Both the position numbers and the translations under genes were made by a program. 64,000 bases of DNA from Morella rubra (lineage: Eukaryota > Streptophyta > Magnoliopsida > Fagales > Myricaceae): NCBI GenBank assembly GCA_003952965.2, contig CM025849.1:1-64000 (forward strand), written 5' to 3'. This document shows, piece after piece, positions 20,900 through 34,441 of the stretch. How positions within the stretch are numbered: position 1 is the stretch's first letter; each line of letters opens with the position of its first letter. A model generated the notes under the pieces. That model did no database searches. It saw only the letters and a list, made by a program, of their open reading frames with translations, and was not told where the DNA came from.

Positions 20900-22676
20900 C
20901 TACGAAGAACTGCAACAGTTGAATCGTTCAGGTTCTGGCTCTTGCCCAGGGACAACAATCTTTGTTCCCTTGAGGAGTGATGAACTTCCTCCAGATTCTG
21001 TTTCATCATTGGCAATGAGAGCCTTCTTGCTGACGATTCGGTAAATTTCTGTCAGGATTGTCAAGAAAGCCGATTCAACATTAGTGCACTCAAGAGCTGA
21101 TGTCTCCATGAAGAAGAGATTCTCCCTCTGAGCAAAATCTTTGGCATCCTCGGTAGGTACAGCTCGAAGGGAACCCAAGTCAGTCTTGTTGCCTATAAGC
21201 ATGATAACAATGTTTTTGTCGGCATGGCCCCGTAACTCCTCTAACCACCTGGCCACATGATCAAATGATTGACGCTTGGTAATGTCATAAACAAGCATCG
21301 CTCCCACTGCACCTCTGTAGTATGCACTGGTCACCGCCCTGTATCTGAGATTACACCGAGAATGTGAGTTATTTGAGGATTTTGCATCCAGAAAAAGGAG
21401 TTACCAACTGAACATAATTAGAAAAACAATAACGAGAACCCAATCATATATAAACTCTCTTTATCTCAACTCATTGAAGATATCTATGTTGCCCCACAGT
21501 TTCTCATCCCCCATTGTCACACAAATTTACACTAGCTTACAACTAATCCACGGTGCCATTACTGATCTTCTCCAACTAATGACCTTACCATGTCATTTAG
21601 CAGCATCAGATCATAGTTCCCCCCGTTTTTATAACAGTAGGCATTTATCTTAACAGTCTATGTGCTAGGATACAACCAGTTCTCTGTCACTAGAGCTCTG
21701 CTTCAGCAAACATAGATTCTATGGCATCATAACATCTCAAAACCAACCCATTTTGGCGTTTTATCTCTATCTCATAGCAACATAACAATTATCTCTCTAT
21801 GTTAGTATGTTTACCGTGGATCAAGCCAATGTACCAAGAAGCGATCACCAAGCAGTCTTTACAGTCACCTGTACTCTTAACCATTATCCCACTCTGATTT
21901 CCACAGTTACTGAGATCAGAACTTCATATGTTCTATGGTTATCAAACGCTCTTAGACACTGAGAATGTTACACAATTTGTTTAGCCCAACTCACCAACAA
22001 ACCTACCTTCATCTATAATTGATTTACCCCCCAAGGAAATTGAATTTGAAATGCAGTTCATAATTTGACCATGGACTAATACACAAGAATGTGCCAGGTT
22101 GTATATCAGGTGAAATAAATAACCTGTTAACTCCACCAAATTGGCGATGTAACACACTACTTTTCTAACTCTCTGAAAACAGACCTATCTAGTGCTTGAG
22201 AAACACCTAACAAACAGCATACCGAAATTGTTAATAGCTGCGAAAGCCAAATTCTAAATCTATTTCAGATCATCATGGATAGTGTCCGAGTGATGCTCTG
22301 ATACAATATAAAACACCACCTTCGCCTAAAAGCCAACCCTAGGAGTTTGACCCAGTTATGTTCAACAAACCAACCAAAAGCTTTACACTCAGGTGCGTTA
22401 AATGCATCACACATCCCAAACTGTTGGCTAGGGAAGAACATACCTTTCCTGACCAGCAGTGTCCCAAATCTGGGCCTTGACGGTCTTGTGGTCGATAACG
22501 AGAGTCTTTGTCTGGAACTCGACCCCGATCGTGGCCTTGGATTCTATACTGAACTCGTTCCTTGTGAACCGCGCCAAGAGCTGCGATTTCCCCACCGCCG
22601 AGTCTCCGATCATGACCACCTTCAACACGTAGTCGATCTTCTGGTTATAGTTTTTCTGCCCCAACATATTCGACAT
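20900..22676 (-). CDS. RABA4D: Rab GTPase of the RABA4 group (RABA4D-like)
   Basis: Minus-strand exons 22676-22444 and 21344-20900 are joined by a 1.1-kb GTATG...CAG intron and give 225 residues. The intron falls in the Arg codon after WDTAGQE, the common position in plant RabA genes. Motifs are the P-loop GDSAVGKS (residues 24-31), effector [19 protein letters not shown] (71-77), NKTD, ETSA and the C-terminal CCSSS prenylation end. The opening MSN...YNQKIDYV and [20 protein letters not shown] match RABA4D as I remember it. RABA4D acts at trans-Golgi-derived compartments in polarised secretion, and in Arabidopsis in pollen-tube tip growth. The start is the first ATG in the conserved N-terminus; upstream codons in the same frame (to 22793) are leader. 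A (GA)n tract at 22986-23006 lies in or near the 5' leader. No defects are seen. Confidence 0.94.
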
Positions 22677-23006
22677 TTCTCCCTTTCTGTCTCCAATTGA
22701 ATTACCCAATCCGATCACCGCGCGATCAGCTTCCCTCCTAATCGATCGGCAGAGGAATCCGATTGGTTTGGAGGAGCGTGCGGAAAAGGTCAAAGACGTT
22801 GATCATGAGCTGAAGAGACTAGAGAGGGTTTTTAACGGTCAAACTCTCCAAGTTTGAGCTCGCAAGCCGAAAAGATTCCACATTTAGATGAATATATATA
22901 TATATTTCTACACACAAAATTGCTTCGAAACTACAACCCACTCACCCAGACAGAGGGTAGATTAAAGTTCAGACAGAGCGCGCGCGAGAGAGAGAGAGAG
23001 AGAGAG
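22677..23006 (-). other. RABA4D leader with (GA)n microsatellite
   Basis: The region upstream of the RABA4D ATG includes a GA/CT repeat at 22986-23006, just after a CGCGCG stretch. CT-rich leaders are common near plant transcription starts, but the start itself was not located. Confidence 0.5.
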
Positions 23007-23009
23007 CCA

Positions 23010-24493
23010 CGAGAGAATAGCGGGATAGAAAGGAAGGACAGCGGAACCGCTTTTGACATGGTGGCACGCGGAGGAGAGACTTAATTTAGCTTTCTTGTTG
23101 TTTTTTTTTTTTTTTAACATTTCCCAGCCCCCTGTTTTCTTATTAAAAACAGAATAAACATCGATTTCAGACTCCGATCCAAGTGTTAATTCTTTGACAA
23201 ATTTGGTTTCTGTTTCTTTTTCCTTTCCCTGAACAGAAAATAAATAGAAAAACATGACATTTGATTTCCTAAAAATTAAAAAACCACTCATGCCCCACTG
23301 TATTTTATTTGTTTTCCTTTTACAACTCTGTTCTCCCCACGTTTGTAAGGATCCTGCTGTTACGAGTCATGACAGAACCTGCAGTATGCAACGTGACATC
23401 CTTAAAGTCTTGTTTCTGACAAGGCTTACTTAAAAGATACTAAACTCTAAAACAACAAAATCCGGCAAGCATAGGATCGCTGCGGAAGTAGATGTTTCTC
23501 GCTGCCAAAAGTAAAGAGTATGATCTTGGATTTAGTGGATAGGCTAGAGACTCGCTATTGATCTTGTTGAGACTGTAATATCATATTCTTCCTTTAAACA
23601 GTAATTATGACTCAAATTAGACAGTCTGCAGTGGGTGCTTTTATGATCACGCTGGAAAAGAATTGCTACCCTAATTGATCACTTCTCCTTGAAACAAAAA
23701 AATCAGAAAAGCACAGGGGATGATGAGTTGAGGCCATTTGAGTTGACAAAGTCACCGCCTTTTCTTTTTTCTTTTTTTAATGTGTTTAGAGTACACGACT
23801 TGAGCATTTGCAGAGAGTATTTGCTGCTATTCAATTCAGCAGGGAGAAGTTGTGCATCGCCCCAACTTGCCATCTTGACGAATTCTTATTTATATACACA
23901 CAAAGCATTTGTGTATGGAAAATTCGTCAATTCAATTTAAGATCAATGCGAATGAGATATTATGTTTTGCCTTCCGGATATGAGCATACACAATGCCGTT
24001 TCTGGGTTTACTCGCTTAAGACTAATGTTGGAGTTAAGAGATACAACCCCAAGAACTCCTATTATTTTGCAGATACGTGGATCAATGTAGCAGAGTATGT
24101 GTTGTAAATTGTCAGCTTGGATGAACTTAAGAATGGTGCGAATTTAATGACAGCTACACTAAAAGATTGAATCAGGTTTGGAATTGAATGAGATTATGGC
24201 ATTTATTTCAGAACTTGCCTCGTTATAGCTAAGCTCCATGATCCTAAAGGCAGCTTTCCATGGTCACATTTGTGAAAACATAATAGCTCCAACTGCAAAC
24301 CTCTTGGTCAGCTTTCACATTCCCCATGTCATCAAGGACAGGATATTAGCAGAGCCGATCTAGAATATTATACAGGAAAGCATATTTTCCGACACCCACA
24401 AACTCCCACCATTGAATTGGGAAAGAGGGAAGTGAAGTGACATTTTTTGTTACTTGCCATCTTCCTAATACTATCTGTACATAAACACAAAGA
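23010..24493. other. RABA4D upstream region and bHLH 3' flank
   Basis: No gene is recognised. The left part should contain the RABA4D promoter and the right part the bHLH 3' UTR. Open frames around 23.7-24.1 kb on the plus strand carry no domain I know. Confidence 0.5.
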
Positions 24494-26798
24494 TCAGGCA
24501 GAATGATTTGAATAGTGTTTCTGTTTTCTTGAACACGTGCACCTCGCCTTAGTATCCGTGAGGGTCTGCGCAAAAAAGAAACAGATTTGGTAAGGAAGAT
24601 AGAGTTGGTTGAAGATTCATGTGAGCAACTTTTTCTACCACAAACTTCATGTGGGTTTGATGCAAGGTAGTTTTTCTTTTATAATACCTTAACCTGTTTC
24701 TGAAGGTCTTTAATGTACTCAACTGCCAACTCTAACATATCTGCTGTGTTTGTTTGCTGCCAAGGAAATAACACAAATAACCAAATTGAGTTCCTAACAA
24801 GTTTGCCAATCCCCAGTCAACATTCTTTATTGGAAACTACCTTGTCCATATTTGGGAAAAGCTCTTGCAGTTTCCTCATCCTTTCACTGATACGTGTTCT
24901 TCTCACCTGATGTAAGATTTCAAGGATTTGATAAATCCCACTTAAGTTAATTATTGTCATGTAAATGGTAGATATGCGCATGAACACCAAAAAGAAATGT
25001 TGTAAAGCAACCGTAATTTACTAGACAAGATTTTACCCTCTCTGCAATGCTTCTTGGGTGAGTGGCACAGCCTCTTTTGGCTCGTATTTTACAAGGAACA
25101 GAACCTTGAAGATGCAAAATGTTCTCTATAGCGGCCATCTCAATGGAAGTCTTAGGCAAGCTTAAATGATGAGTCAATCCATGGATTCTGTTTCCGGATT
25201 CTGCATTCTGGTTAAGGAAATATCATTACTTCCTAGGATAAGCAAAATGCACTTCCAAGAAGAAAGGAGAGATTATAGAGCTGCCAGTGCTACCTGAGTA
25301 TCCGATGCATTTGGAGTTGAGAACACACTACCCTCATTACCTCTGGTTCTTCTTATGCCTGTTGAATGAGGGTCCATTCCAAGAATCAGTTGTGCAGCTG
25401 CGAACATATTGTTGATTGCTATCATTATCATTGGCCAAACTTTGATCCTCTTGACTGTCTATTTCGTTCCCAAAGTCAGCAATCTGAGGCATATGCATCG
25501 AGCATGAAGATGGCACAGCTGAAAAGCTTAAAGCATCATTCAACTTAGTCATCGATGCCGACGGGCTGAGTTCCCCATTGCAAGCTCTAAAACTTCCCAC
25601 ATTCCTCATCACAGTGAAGCCTATTAGTCATTAAAAAGCATTGAGCAATCTATTTTGAGGAGTGTCAAAGATGAAAATTTTTCAAATTGTACAGGTGACA
25701 GAAACATGATGAGATTGAAACCTGAAAGGCTTCATTCACCTTATTCCATAATTTTAGAACTGCAGTTTAACTTCTTCCACCAAAAAATAATTGAGCCTGC
25801 AGCTGGTTGCTAATCTTCCTCTAAATTTCTTTTTCCCCGGGTAATTTGTGTCAGAAATTATTTCACAAACTACAACCCAGACAGAGACCAAGGAAAGACA
25901 GTTCCAAAATTCAACCCTGTTTCCTTCAAGAGTTGTGCAATTTCCCCACCAAACATTTGTTAGTCCATTTTCCCTTTTTTTTTTCTTCCTAAAGTGCCAC
26001 ATTTTTGTGTCTAAAATTTCACTAATCTGCAATTTTGAGATTACATGACTCAACTAGCTGGCCTAAATCAAATTACTCCAGCCTTGTTTTGGTGGGGTTT
26101 CTCCAATTTAAGGAAACAAAGGGACGTAAATCATGATATCCAATGCTTAATTATTCTTGCCTATCCAAAATTTCCTGAGCAAGACAAATACAGTGAAGCC
26201 AAAAGACTAAAAACAACAAATACAAAATTCGAGTAAGAGCAAATATATGAGCAATCATACCATTGTTCATGGTCAAATCAGAGAAAAGCCCAGCTGGAGA
26301 GCTGCTTTGCCTCATAAGAATGGAGCGATTTCCTGCGCCCATTTTGTCTTTCATCGAATTCTCAACTGCCCCATAGTTGGTAACACCAAAAGAGCTATCC
26401 AAAGCAGTCCCGGCTGCCACTGGATTATGATCTGGCAAAACGTGAACTTGTTGAGCTTGGTAACCCATCTGAGAACCCGAGTCACCCGAGTCATTGCAAG
26501 ATGACATAAACCTTGTCAGCATGGTCTCCACCTCGGGACTAGATGATCGAAGACAATCTTCTCGTCCAACACTATCAACGCCATTGCTACCATCAACAAG
26601 GCTGGCGAGAAATGAACTCGGAGCAGAGCGATACCGCATTAGGCCAGAATTATGCTGGTGATGTTGGTGTTGTTGCAGTTCTTGCTGTTGGTGTTGTTGA
26701 TGATGAGGATGGTAAACATTTGAATCCATAAATTCTTGGTGGTTCTTTCTCAGCTCCCCAGCTGAATATTTGAAACTCGGATTGTACAAAAGATTCAT
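24494..26798 (-). CDS. bHLH transcription factor, FBH/AKS type (bHLH122/bHLH130-like), with a +1 frameshift
   Basis: Minus-strand exons are 26798-26261, 25620-25294, 25207-25037, 24906-24841, 24756-24694 and 24565-24494, about 411 residues. Exon 1 has the family marks LMRYRSAPSSFLASLVDG, SSSPEVETMLTRFMSS and the RQSSSPAGLF block (a phosphorylation/14-3-3 region in AKS proteins), plus a His/Gln-rich stretch. The bHLH is built from exons 3-5: CATHPRSIAER, VRRTRISERMRKLQELFPNM, NTADMLELAVEYIKDLQKQ. The tail RCTCSRKQKHYSNHSA is typical. FBH/AKS factors act in photoperiodic flowering (CONSTANS activation) and guard-cell K+ channel expression. In exon 2, after WNGPSFN, an extra base in a GG pair (25358-25359) shifts the frame, and a stop follows at 25337-25339. 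Reading one G gives FNSIRRTRGNEGSVFSTPN, which fits the family and rejoins exon 3 in phase. This is either an assembly error or a null allele cut before the bHLH. Confidence 0.88.
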
Positions 26799-27106
26799 GA
26801 CAGTCTCTCTTGCAGATTCCTGAGGACAAGCAATAAATTATATTCTTGATTTCCAACTGGTAAGCTTTAACTTTACGATAGGTTGAAAGATAAAAGTATA
26901 AACCTGATTGCTTCGACAAACTCTCGAACTTCGATTGAACTTCAGAAGTTGCTAGACAAACCAAAAAGCTGAAAAACAGAAAAGAAAAAAAAAACCTTAA
27001 ATTCAGCCCCGAAACGATGAAGATAACAATACATGTACAACTAAAAACCTGCTTGATTTACTAACACGTACTACCCTATAGATTTCTTAGCCCGTGTTCG
27101 CTTCTT

Positions 27107-27137
<31 letters not shown>

Positions 27138-27520
27138 CTAGGCCTCTTTGGAGGGTTCTAACACCAACCCAAAGTCACAGAAGATAAGAGAACCTCAGAA
27201 TCCATACGAGTGTAGAAGAAAAGAAGAACAGCTTCTTTCGTCTCAGAATCTTTCGTGGATTTTGTTCCTCTGCTGTGAAAGTGGCCGACTTCAAGACAAA
27301 CAGAAAAGAACATTAATAGAAGACAACTACAAAAGCCCAATTCAGCAAAGATTTTAGGACCATTTGAGCTCCAAAACGGATGAGGTCACCAAGTACCTCG
27401 GCTTTCTGGTTCGTATCTGAATCACTTACTGTTGCTGGGAAAAAGAACGTCAGAGAGAGAGAGAGAGAGCACAGGGAGATTGTTCTGAAAGTGGGAGTAG
27501 GAGAAGCCACAACTTAGCCA
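26799..27520 (-). other. bHLH 5' leader and promoter
   Basis: The region is transcribed and regulatory by position. A possible leader intron acceptor (ttttctgtttttcag) ends near 26971 on the minus strand. It contains a poly(T) at about 27114-27137 and a (GA)n tract at 27452-27469, the latter probably near the transcription start. No separate gene is recognised. Confidence 0.4.
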
Positions 27521-30500
27521 ACTATATGTTGTCTCTCTGTCCGTCACATTTATGTTTTTTTTTTTTTCTAAACACATTTATGTACTAACTTGGTTTCAAA
27601 TATACCCTTGGTGTTTAAACGTTATTACGGAAATGCGTGATGACACAATGTGGTCCTTGACACGTCATTATTTCAGTTGACCAACGTTAAAATCATCCAA
27701 ATTTGCTGTCCTCAAATATTTAAAATTAAAATAGTTGTTTTAATTTAATAATAGGAACAAGTAAAAAAAAAAAAAAAATCGAGATGCAGATTGTAAGCGT
27801 TTACAGTATATAAAATTTATTAAATCCAAAATACTCAAACATCAACATCATGTATGACTCTATGAGCAAAGCCAAGCTTAATTGAAGCTAAATTTTGGTG
27901 TTTGACTCTTAAAATTTTACTCATCTCAAATATTTGGATATTTGCTCTAATAAAATAACTCTAAAATAATCTACCTTCATCAAATCATTTTTTTTATCAA
28001 AATAAACATAAAATATTCACTTAAATCATCTTTTTTTTCATTTTTTCGCTAATTCTTATACACTAAAATTTTTAAACCTCCAAAATTTGAAAGCTAAAAA
28101 CCACCGATCTTGATATAATTTTTTTTTATTATAAATCTTGAGATAATTATTGAGTTGTAATAGAATATATAACTCTTATAAGCACAATTACATATAACTA
28201 GTTCTATTCTAATCATTGTAAGATGCAGCATATATAAACTCTAAAAATTTTGTTGAATGAATAATTATATTTCTTTCTTTTGATATCCAACCACGTAAAA
28301 GATCAAATGCAAGCAAATTGAAAAACTTAAAAGGTTTTACCACAATAGTGGTAACTCAATTAGTTTGGAGGTATAAAGATAGACGCCTAAGAAGTCCTAT
28401 AGATCGACCCCCACCTCTAAAATCAACTGTATTTTTATAGAACTGTTGTAACAATTCTTCTTCTTAGATGGGTAGTTATGATTCAATCCGAACATTCTCT
28501 AACAGATAGAGGTTCCTACTATCACACCTAGAGAAAGTAGATTAAGATAGTCATCTTATTCCACCCTTTTATTTTATTTTTTAAAAAAAAAAGATCTTGG
28601 TTTGAATATATATGTGGATAACTTGGTAGTGAAAAGTTTTGTATATATTTTATACGGGCGTGTGCCTCTTCTCTTTCAAATTTGCGTGTCTTTTGTTAGT
28701 ATAAAGGAGTAGTTAATTCTGAAAAGCAACGTTATCCAAGCTTAAAGGCATATAATAACAGATCTGATGCTTTGCTTACGGGCCAAGCGACTTTAGTCTA
28801 ACACGGAGAGTTTTTAGTATCAATGGCTCAGGGGAAACGAAGAATATCTTATGGGATTGCTCTTTGGCGTACGTGAAGGGACACTTATTAGTTATTAGTC
28901 GGCGGTGGATGGATAATGAGTCTCTTGGAGAAACTCGTTTACCTAATCCCTCCTCTATAATCTTGGATTTATGGTAATTCAAATGACGTTTTGCTGTTTG
29001 ATGAATGTACTTTTAACCTTTTAAGTGGCTTTTTCCTGCATATATAAATAAATCCCAAAGGAAAAAGGATAACAAATATTTTTTTTAGATAATTAAGAGA
29101 AACCACCAGAGTGGACCGCCTAACGGGCCGGTAAACTCTGGATTGATGTAGCCCCAAGTCACACAGATTAGATTAGTCTGATTTTACCAAAGAATGACCT
29201 TAAAGAATTATTTGTACCTTGGAGGATTTAAGACTGAAATTTGAGAAGCAGCAAACTTCTAGGCTCTGAGTCTTGACCACTCCGATCAACTCCTTGGAAT
29301 TATTATAACAAATATTGTCGGTAAGAGAGGTAGAAATCAAGAAATATTATTGTTACTTGGTAGGGTTTGTGAGCTGTTAATTTAGACTGAGAAATCCCAA
29401 TGAGTCGGAACTGCCAAAAGCTAGGTCAACCAGTTTTATATAGTTTCAGAAATTTGCAACTGGGCAACTCAATAATCAAAACCTCATCATCTACGAATCT
29501 CTTTTTCTATTCCATTCATAAGACATTAAAAGTTCACACGAGGGTTTCGAAAATGCTGATTATAATATTTATTAATTATTAGGTACTAGAAAGTCAAATA
29601 AAATAAAAATAAGGTCTTTTTTTTTTCTTCTAAGCAAATAAAAATAAGGTCAAAATTATATGAAAACGGCTCCTACTGCAGATAACTACAATTTGAGAGA
29701 TTAATCAATTGAAATGCTGTTAACATCATGTCCTGAAATCCTGACTGCAACCGCAAAAAAGTGGAAGTTCTGCAAATATTCACTGAACATGGCAGCCCCA
29801 TATAAATGACCAAATACATGTGTATTTATGTCTCCAAGGTTGTCTCAATGAAACTTCACGGTATAAGAACAAAACAGAGCATTCGTTTCAGGAATACTTG
29901 AAAAGAGCAAAACTACTCTCGCACCCCATTTTCTGTGTGCATATTGTCTATTCGAGTCTAAACAACAATGTCAATGGTTTTGGAACCGGTTTTTGAAAAA
30001 CAGCGTGTACTACGTTCAAGGATTCAATCAAGGAAGAAGAAAAGCAGGCAGGACAAAAGAAGGAGAGTCTTTAGTCAAAGGAAAGTTCTCAGCCACCAGT
30101 TCAGATACCCGTGATTAGTCCCTGACAAATTCCCACTAATCCTTATTTATTTATACAAAGATCGTACATGGTTGACAGAATTGAATGCTTTAAACATATA
30201 ATTTTTTATTTAACAAATTCTACACTTTTCTCGCGATGCTTAGAAAATTATGTTCAATGTTTCAGCCGATGTCGGCTGTGGATGTGTTTGACAAGACCCA
30301 TAAAGTCTACCCTTTCCCGGACGAAACTCTTCCTGAGAAACACATGCATATTGGTCAACTAGACTGAAGAGTCTCGGTATCACTTTGATGGGGGAGGTAA
30401 ACAAGTTCATCTCTCTAACCCATATATGGCTTATAGCACGTTCAGGTACAAAAATTTTTACATTTTTTTTAAAATTTTTAGAATATAAATATTTTATAAC

Positions 30501-33500
30501 CAAACATCATTCTTAATACTACAAAAATAACTAAAAACACGCATACCAATAAAATTAACATCACTTAAAAATTTTCAAAACAAAAAATTTTTTCAAAAAA
30601 CTTCTAACCGAACACCTTCTTAGTAGAAAATTTCATTCTCCTAAGTTTTAGATACGAGAGTTTATCTATTTTTGAGTTTTTATGTGCAGATCGGTAAACT
30701 TCGAATCATGTAGTCTTCTTAAACTATATTTGCATTTAAAGAGATTTTAACTTGAGATTTTAAAAAGAGCAAACTTTTGATTCAGGTCTTGATGATCCAG
30801 ACCAATCCTTTAGAATTATACGGAGGGGATTCTATTCATTTGTCTTTTTTCTATATTTGATCCAGTCGTCAGTCGCGCTTTATGATTCAAACTCAAGTGT
30901 CCCTGCTGAATATCAGAGGCATCAAACTATCCAAGATGCTTAAATTATGCTGTGCATTCTCAGCTGACAATCGACCGGAGTATTGGGTTACAAGTCATTA
31001 ATCAATGAATGACACTGGAAAGGTTCCCTAGTTGCAGTAAAAAAAAGGGAGAGAAATGTTCCAGCGGATAAATGGCATAAATCATACCCCAATTGGCAAT
31101 TATAGATGCTCTTGACTTTTCAATTGGCCGAGACAAAAATAAAGTGCCAAATTTTTTTATTACTCAAAAGCTTGGAGCATTTTCAACTGTCACTGTCCTT
31201 CCGCTACTAGTAATTGCCTGTCAGCCTGCCCAGTCACCAAATTTCTTTATGTACTTGTTTTGTCTTAATTTAGGAAACTTTAAGCCACCTAAATCATGTT
31301 TATCGAGGCCTAAGTATACTGCTAATTAATTTTTTAAGCTTTTGCCAGATAATGCAGAACCCTATCCGCTTCTGTTTTATAAGCAGTACTGCATGGTTAT
31401 TCATGAAAATTAATCTCAAATAATATCGAAGATAGGAAAACTTATTATTATTTTTGGAATACTGTATAATTGTACACCTGTTCTCCAACAAGTACACAAA
31501 CCACGATGTTCTCCTGACCTTTTTCCTTTAAAGTGTGGTCTTTTTTTAAAGGTCTGCACAGTTAATTATTGCAGATAAACAAAAAAAAAAAGTCATCTGA
31601 CATAAGATTACAAAGCTTTTCAAGGAAATTAACACTACGGGGCCAATGGGATGAAAATATGATCCAAAGTTAGGTTCTCTAAACATATATTTAGGTCTCA
31701 CCGCCACCCACCTAATGGTTGGCAACCTATCAATTGGAGCATGCATGCATTTATTCCACCATCTGCTAAATGGATGAGGTTAGGTTTCATAACATTATGG
31801 GTTAAAAGACGTTTTTAATTCTTAGCTTTTTACTTCCTTTTGACAAATAGACACCAATAGTTATTAGGTTATTCTGTCTTCTTTTCGTTAGTCTCAAGTA
31901 CAATCGATCTACGCGTCATATTCAAAACGATGATTATATGTCAGAATATAATTGGAGAAGTATAAATATGTCAAAACCTGATCAATCGTAACGTGTATCA
32001 TAGTTAGGTGATTAGACTTAAAACTAATAAAAGAACTTTTTTGACAAAACAAAAAAACCTAGTAACCATTGATGATCATATTGAAAATCTGAGTACCATT
32101 TTTAAAAAGGTGTAAAATTCATGAAAAAAGATCCCCCCCAAAAGGTAGCATTTTCATAATTGTTCTTCTCTCTCTCATCTCTCTCTCTTCCTTCTACTGG
32201 AATCAAACACACCGTTTGTTCTTAAGAGCACATAGACTGGTTAAGAATCTACCATTCTGATAAAAAGGAAAGAACAGTAACAAAGAAAAGAGCACTTGTT
32301 CTTATGTCCTTTTTTTGTATTCGATAAGCTCTTATTTGCATACATGATTTTTGTTCTAGGGATACCCTCTCACAAAGGCGATTCATGAACATCTTGATTG
32401 CCTATTCTCTTGGATGAGCTGTGCCCTCCCAAGATAAAAGGAGTGGCGGGATGTTGGGTATCATGTATCAACAACACCATTGGATGCGATTCTTTTTCTA
32501 GGCAAAGCTCCAATCATTAAGCCAAAGTCCAATTCGAAATTAATCTCACTAATTATAACAGCTGTAAAATGGGACTAATTGTAATTAATTAATTTATATA
32601 TTATTATTTTACTTGGAGATCGAAACTATGTAGGCTAATCTCCTGGCAAATCCCTTGATTAGCGAAGATGCTTATACACTTTTTGGCACGTGATTCATTC
32701 GATAATAGAAAATAGTAAACTAATTAATTAAGAAGCTTTCAATCTTAATTGATATGAGGATCAGTGCCTAATTTTACATTATTTGCTATAGGGACTCGAG
32801 CTGCAGATTTTGCCATCCAAGACACGTGATCAATTTCATAATAACCTTGTTACAAACAACTGGGAAAATTAAGTGCATATGCATCTTCTAATGGAGGGAT
32901 TGGAGTAGGATCCAAGATAAATTAAGTTCTTTTCTCTAGCTTTATTCTATATTAATCCTCCCCCGATATAATAAGAAGAATATACGGATGGAAGGAAAGA
33001 TACATAAAGACGAACTATTCCATATATATATATATATGTACCTAGTTTGTCTCCCAAGAAAATACTGTTCTTAGTGTTCTAGAGCAGAAAAGATTGGTAT
33101 GAGAATCCTTTTCTGGAGGAATTTATACTGTTCAATAAACCCGTGCTGTATGAGGATGAGTAGTTATCAGCTACTTGCAACAAATTTCAAAGGTGCTACC
33201 AATCTTTTCGGTTATTCACAGGACCTTTAGCATATTAATTGTTCGGTTTGTATGGGACAGGAGCACTGCAAATAAAAGTCTGATGACGGGCTATCTATAT
33301 ACCCTCTCATTTTCGTTGATTTCTTTTTTCTTCCTATAATTAGATAGATAGATACCACACAGAAAAAAGATTCCAAATTCCGATTATTCCACTTGGTGTA
33401 TCCCTCCTATTTTGTTGGCATATTATCAATTGAAAACCAAGCTGCCACAGACATGGATTTCTTCTCTGGCATAATATTTGAGCTCGATGAAGTTGACGAC

Positions 33501-34441
33501 GACATAATCACTCATATTGCGTGCTATTTGGGATCTTAATTAACTTCGACCATGAGTTCCTGCAACTAGAGATAGGCCGGCCCCAAGGCTAATTTTTTTT
33601 TTTTTATTTGACAAAAATATTCAAGACTCTTTGAGCTCGCGAGGAAGATGAAACTATTTGGCAGCAGAATCGAAATTATTTTTTTTCCTTTCTCACAGGA
33701 TTATCAAACTTCAAGCTGATTCCATAGTTTAATTAGGTGCGCATAGACGCATCGGAATGAGGGATGAAGTATCCAAGAAGCTATGGTTGTTTGTGTGGAG
33801 GGAAACATAGACACGTGAAAAGAGTACCTTTTGATACAGCTTATGCCCCAAGATGGTGGATTTGGCGAACCAGATAAGACTGGCGAGGGTAAAATACAAT
33901 ATCGGGTAAGAAACACAGAAGGATCGAAGAATCGGATTGCGATCCGAGATGTTGGGGGAGGGGGCATATGTGCGAAGATTCTTCTTGTACAGGACCTGAG
34001 AATGAGAAGGATTCGCTATTTCTTTCTTGGATAAACAAAGATTCACAATTTCACTGGTTGGATTCCTTCGATTTTTCTCTATTGTTCCCTTTCGGGGGTC
34101 CTCTGCCAGCCCTTGAAAGAATTGGGCTACAGATCAACAGGTAGCGAGAGAAGAAATTACATTTGAAACCTGCGCTTTAAGAGAAATATTTGTCTAATTT
34201 TCAATCATCAAAACGGGAAAAATAAAATAAAAAATGAAGTGCATGAAAAGGAACACGAATATTATACTCGGAAGAATTTAATGAAAGATCATATTCATCA
34301 AGCACGGAAATTCCACAATTCACAGAGAGCAAGATCCATACAATTTTTAATTTGCAAAATGAAACTAAATCATTTATACTTCAGCATCTAACTTGGGAAT
34401 ATTTCTTGAAGGAAGGCAGAGGCTTTCCACAGCATGGTTGT
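27521..34441. other. Large AT-rich gene desert
   Basis: Nearly 7 kb with no gene I can support on either strand. Open frames are short and lack domains. Contents noted are a possible tRNA-derived SINE at 28344-28590, several poly(A)/poly(T) runs, and a more GC-balanced stretch at 33730-34140 whose overlapping frames on both strands match nothing known. Small RNA genes cannot be excluded by eye. Confidence 0.45.
28344..28590 (+). mobile_element. Possible tRNA-derived SINE
   Basis: The head reads tagtggtaactcaattagt (box-A-like), and about 50 bases later atcgacccccacc resembles a degenerate box B. The segment ends in a T-rich then A-rich tail (28566-28591). A target-site duplication was not found, so the call is tentative. 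Confidence 0.25.

Noticed and set aside
33704-34046. Overlapping frames near 33.9 kb
   Set aside because: Several frames on both strands are open for 60-105 codons, which is a composition effect; none has a known motif.
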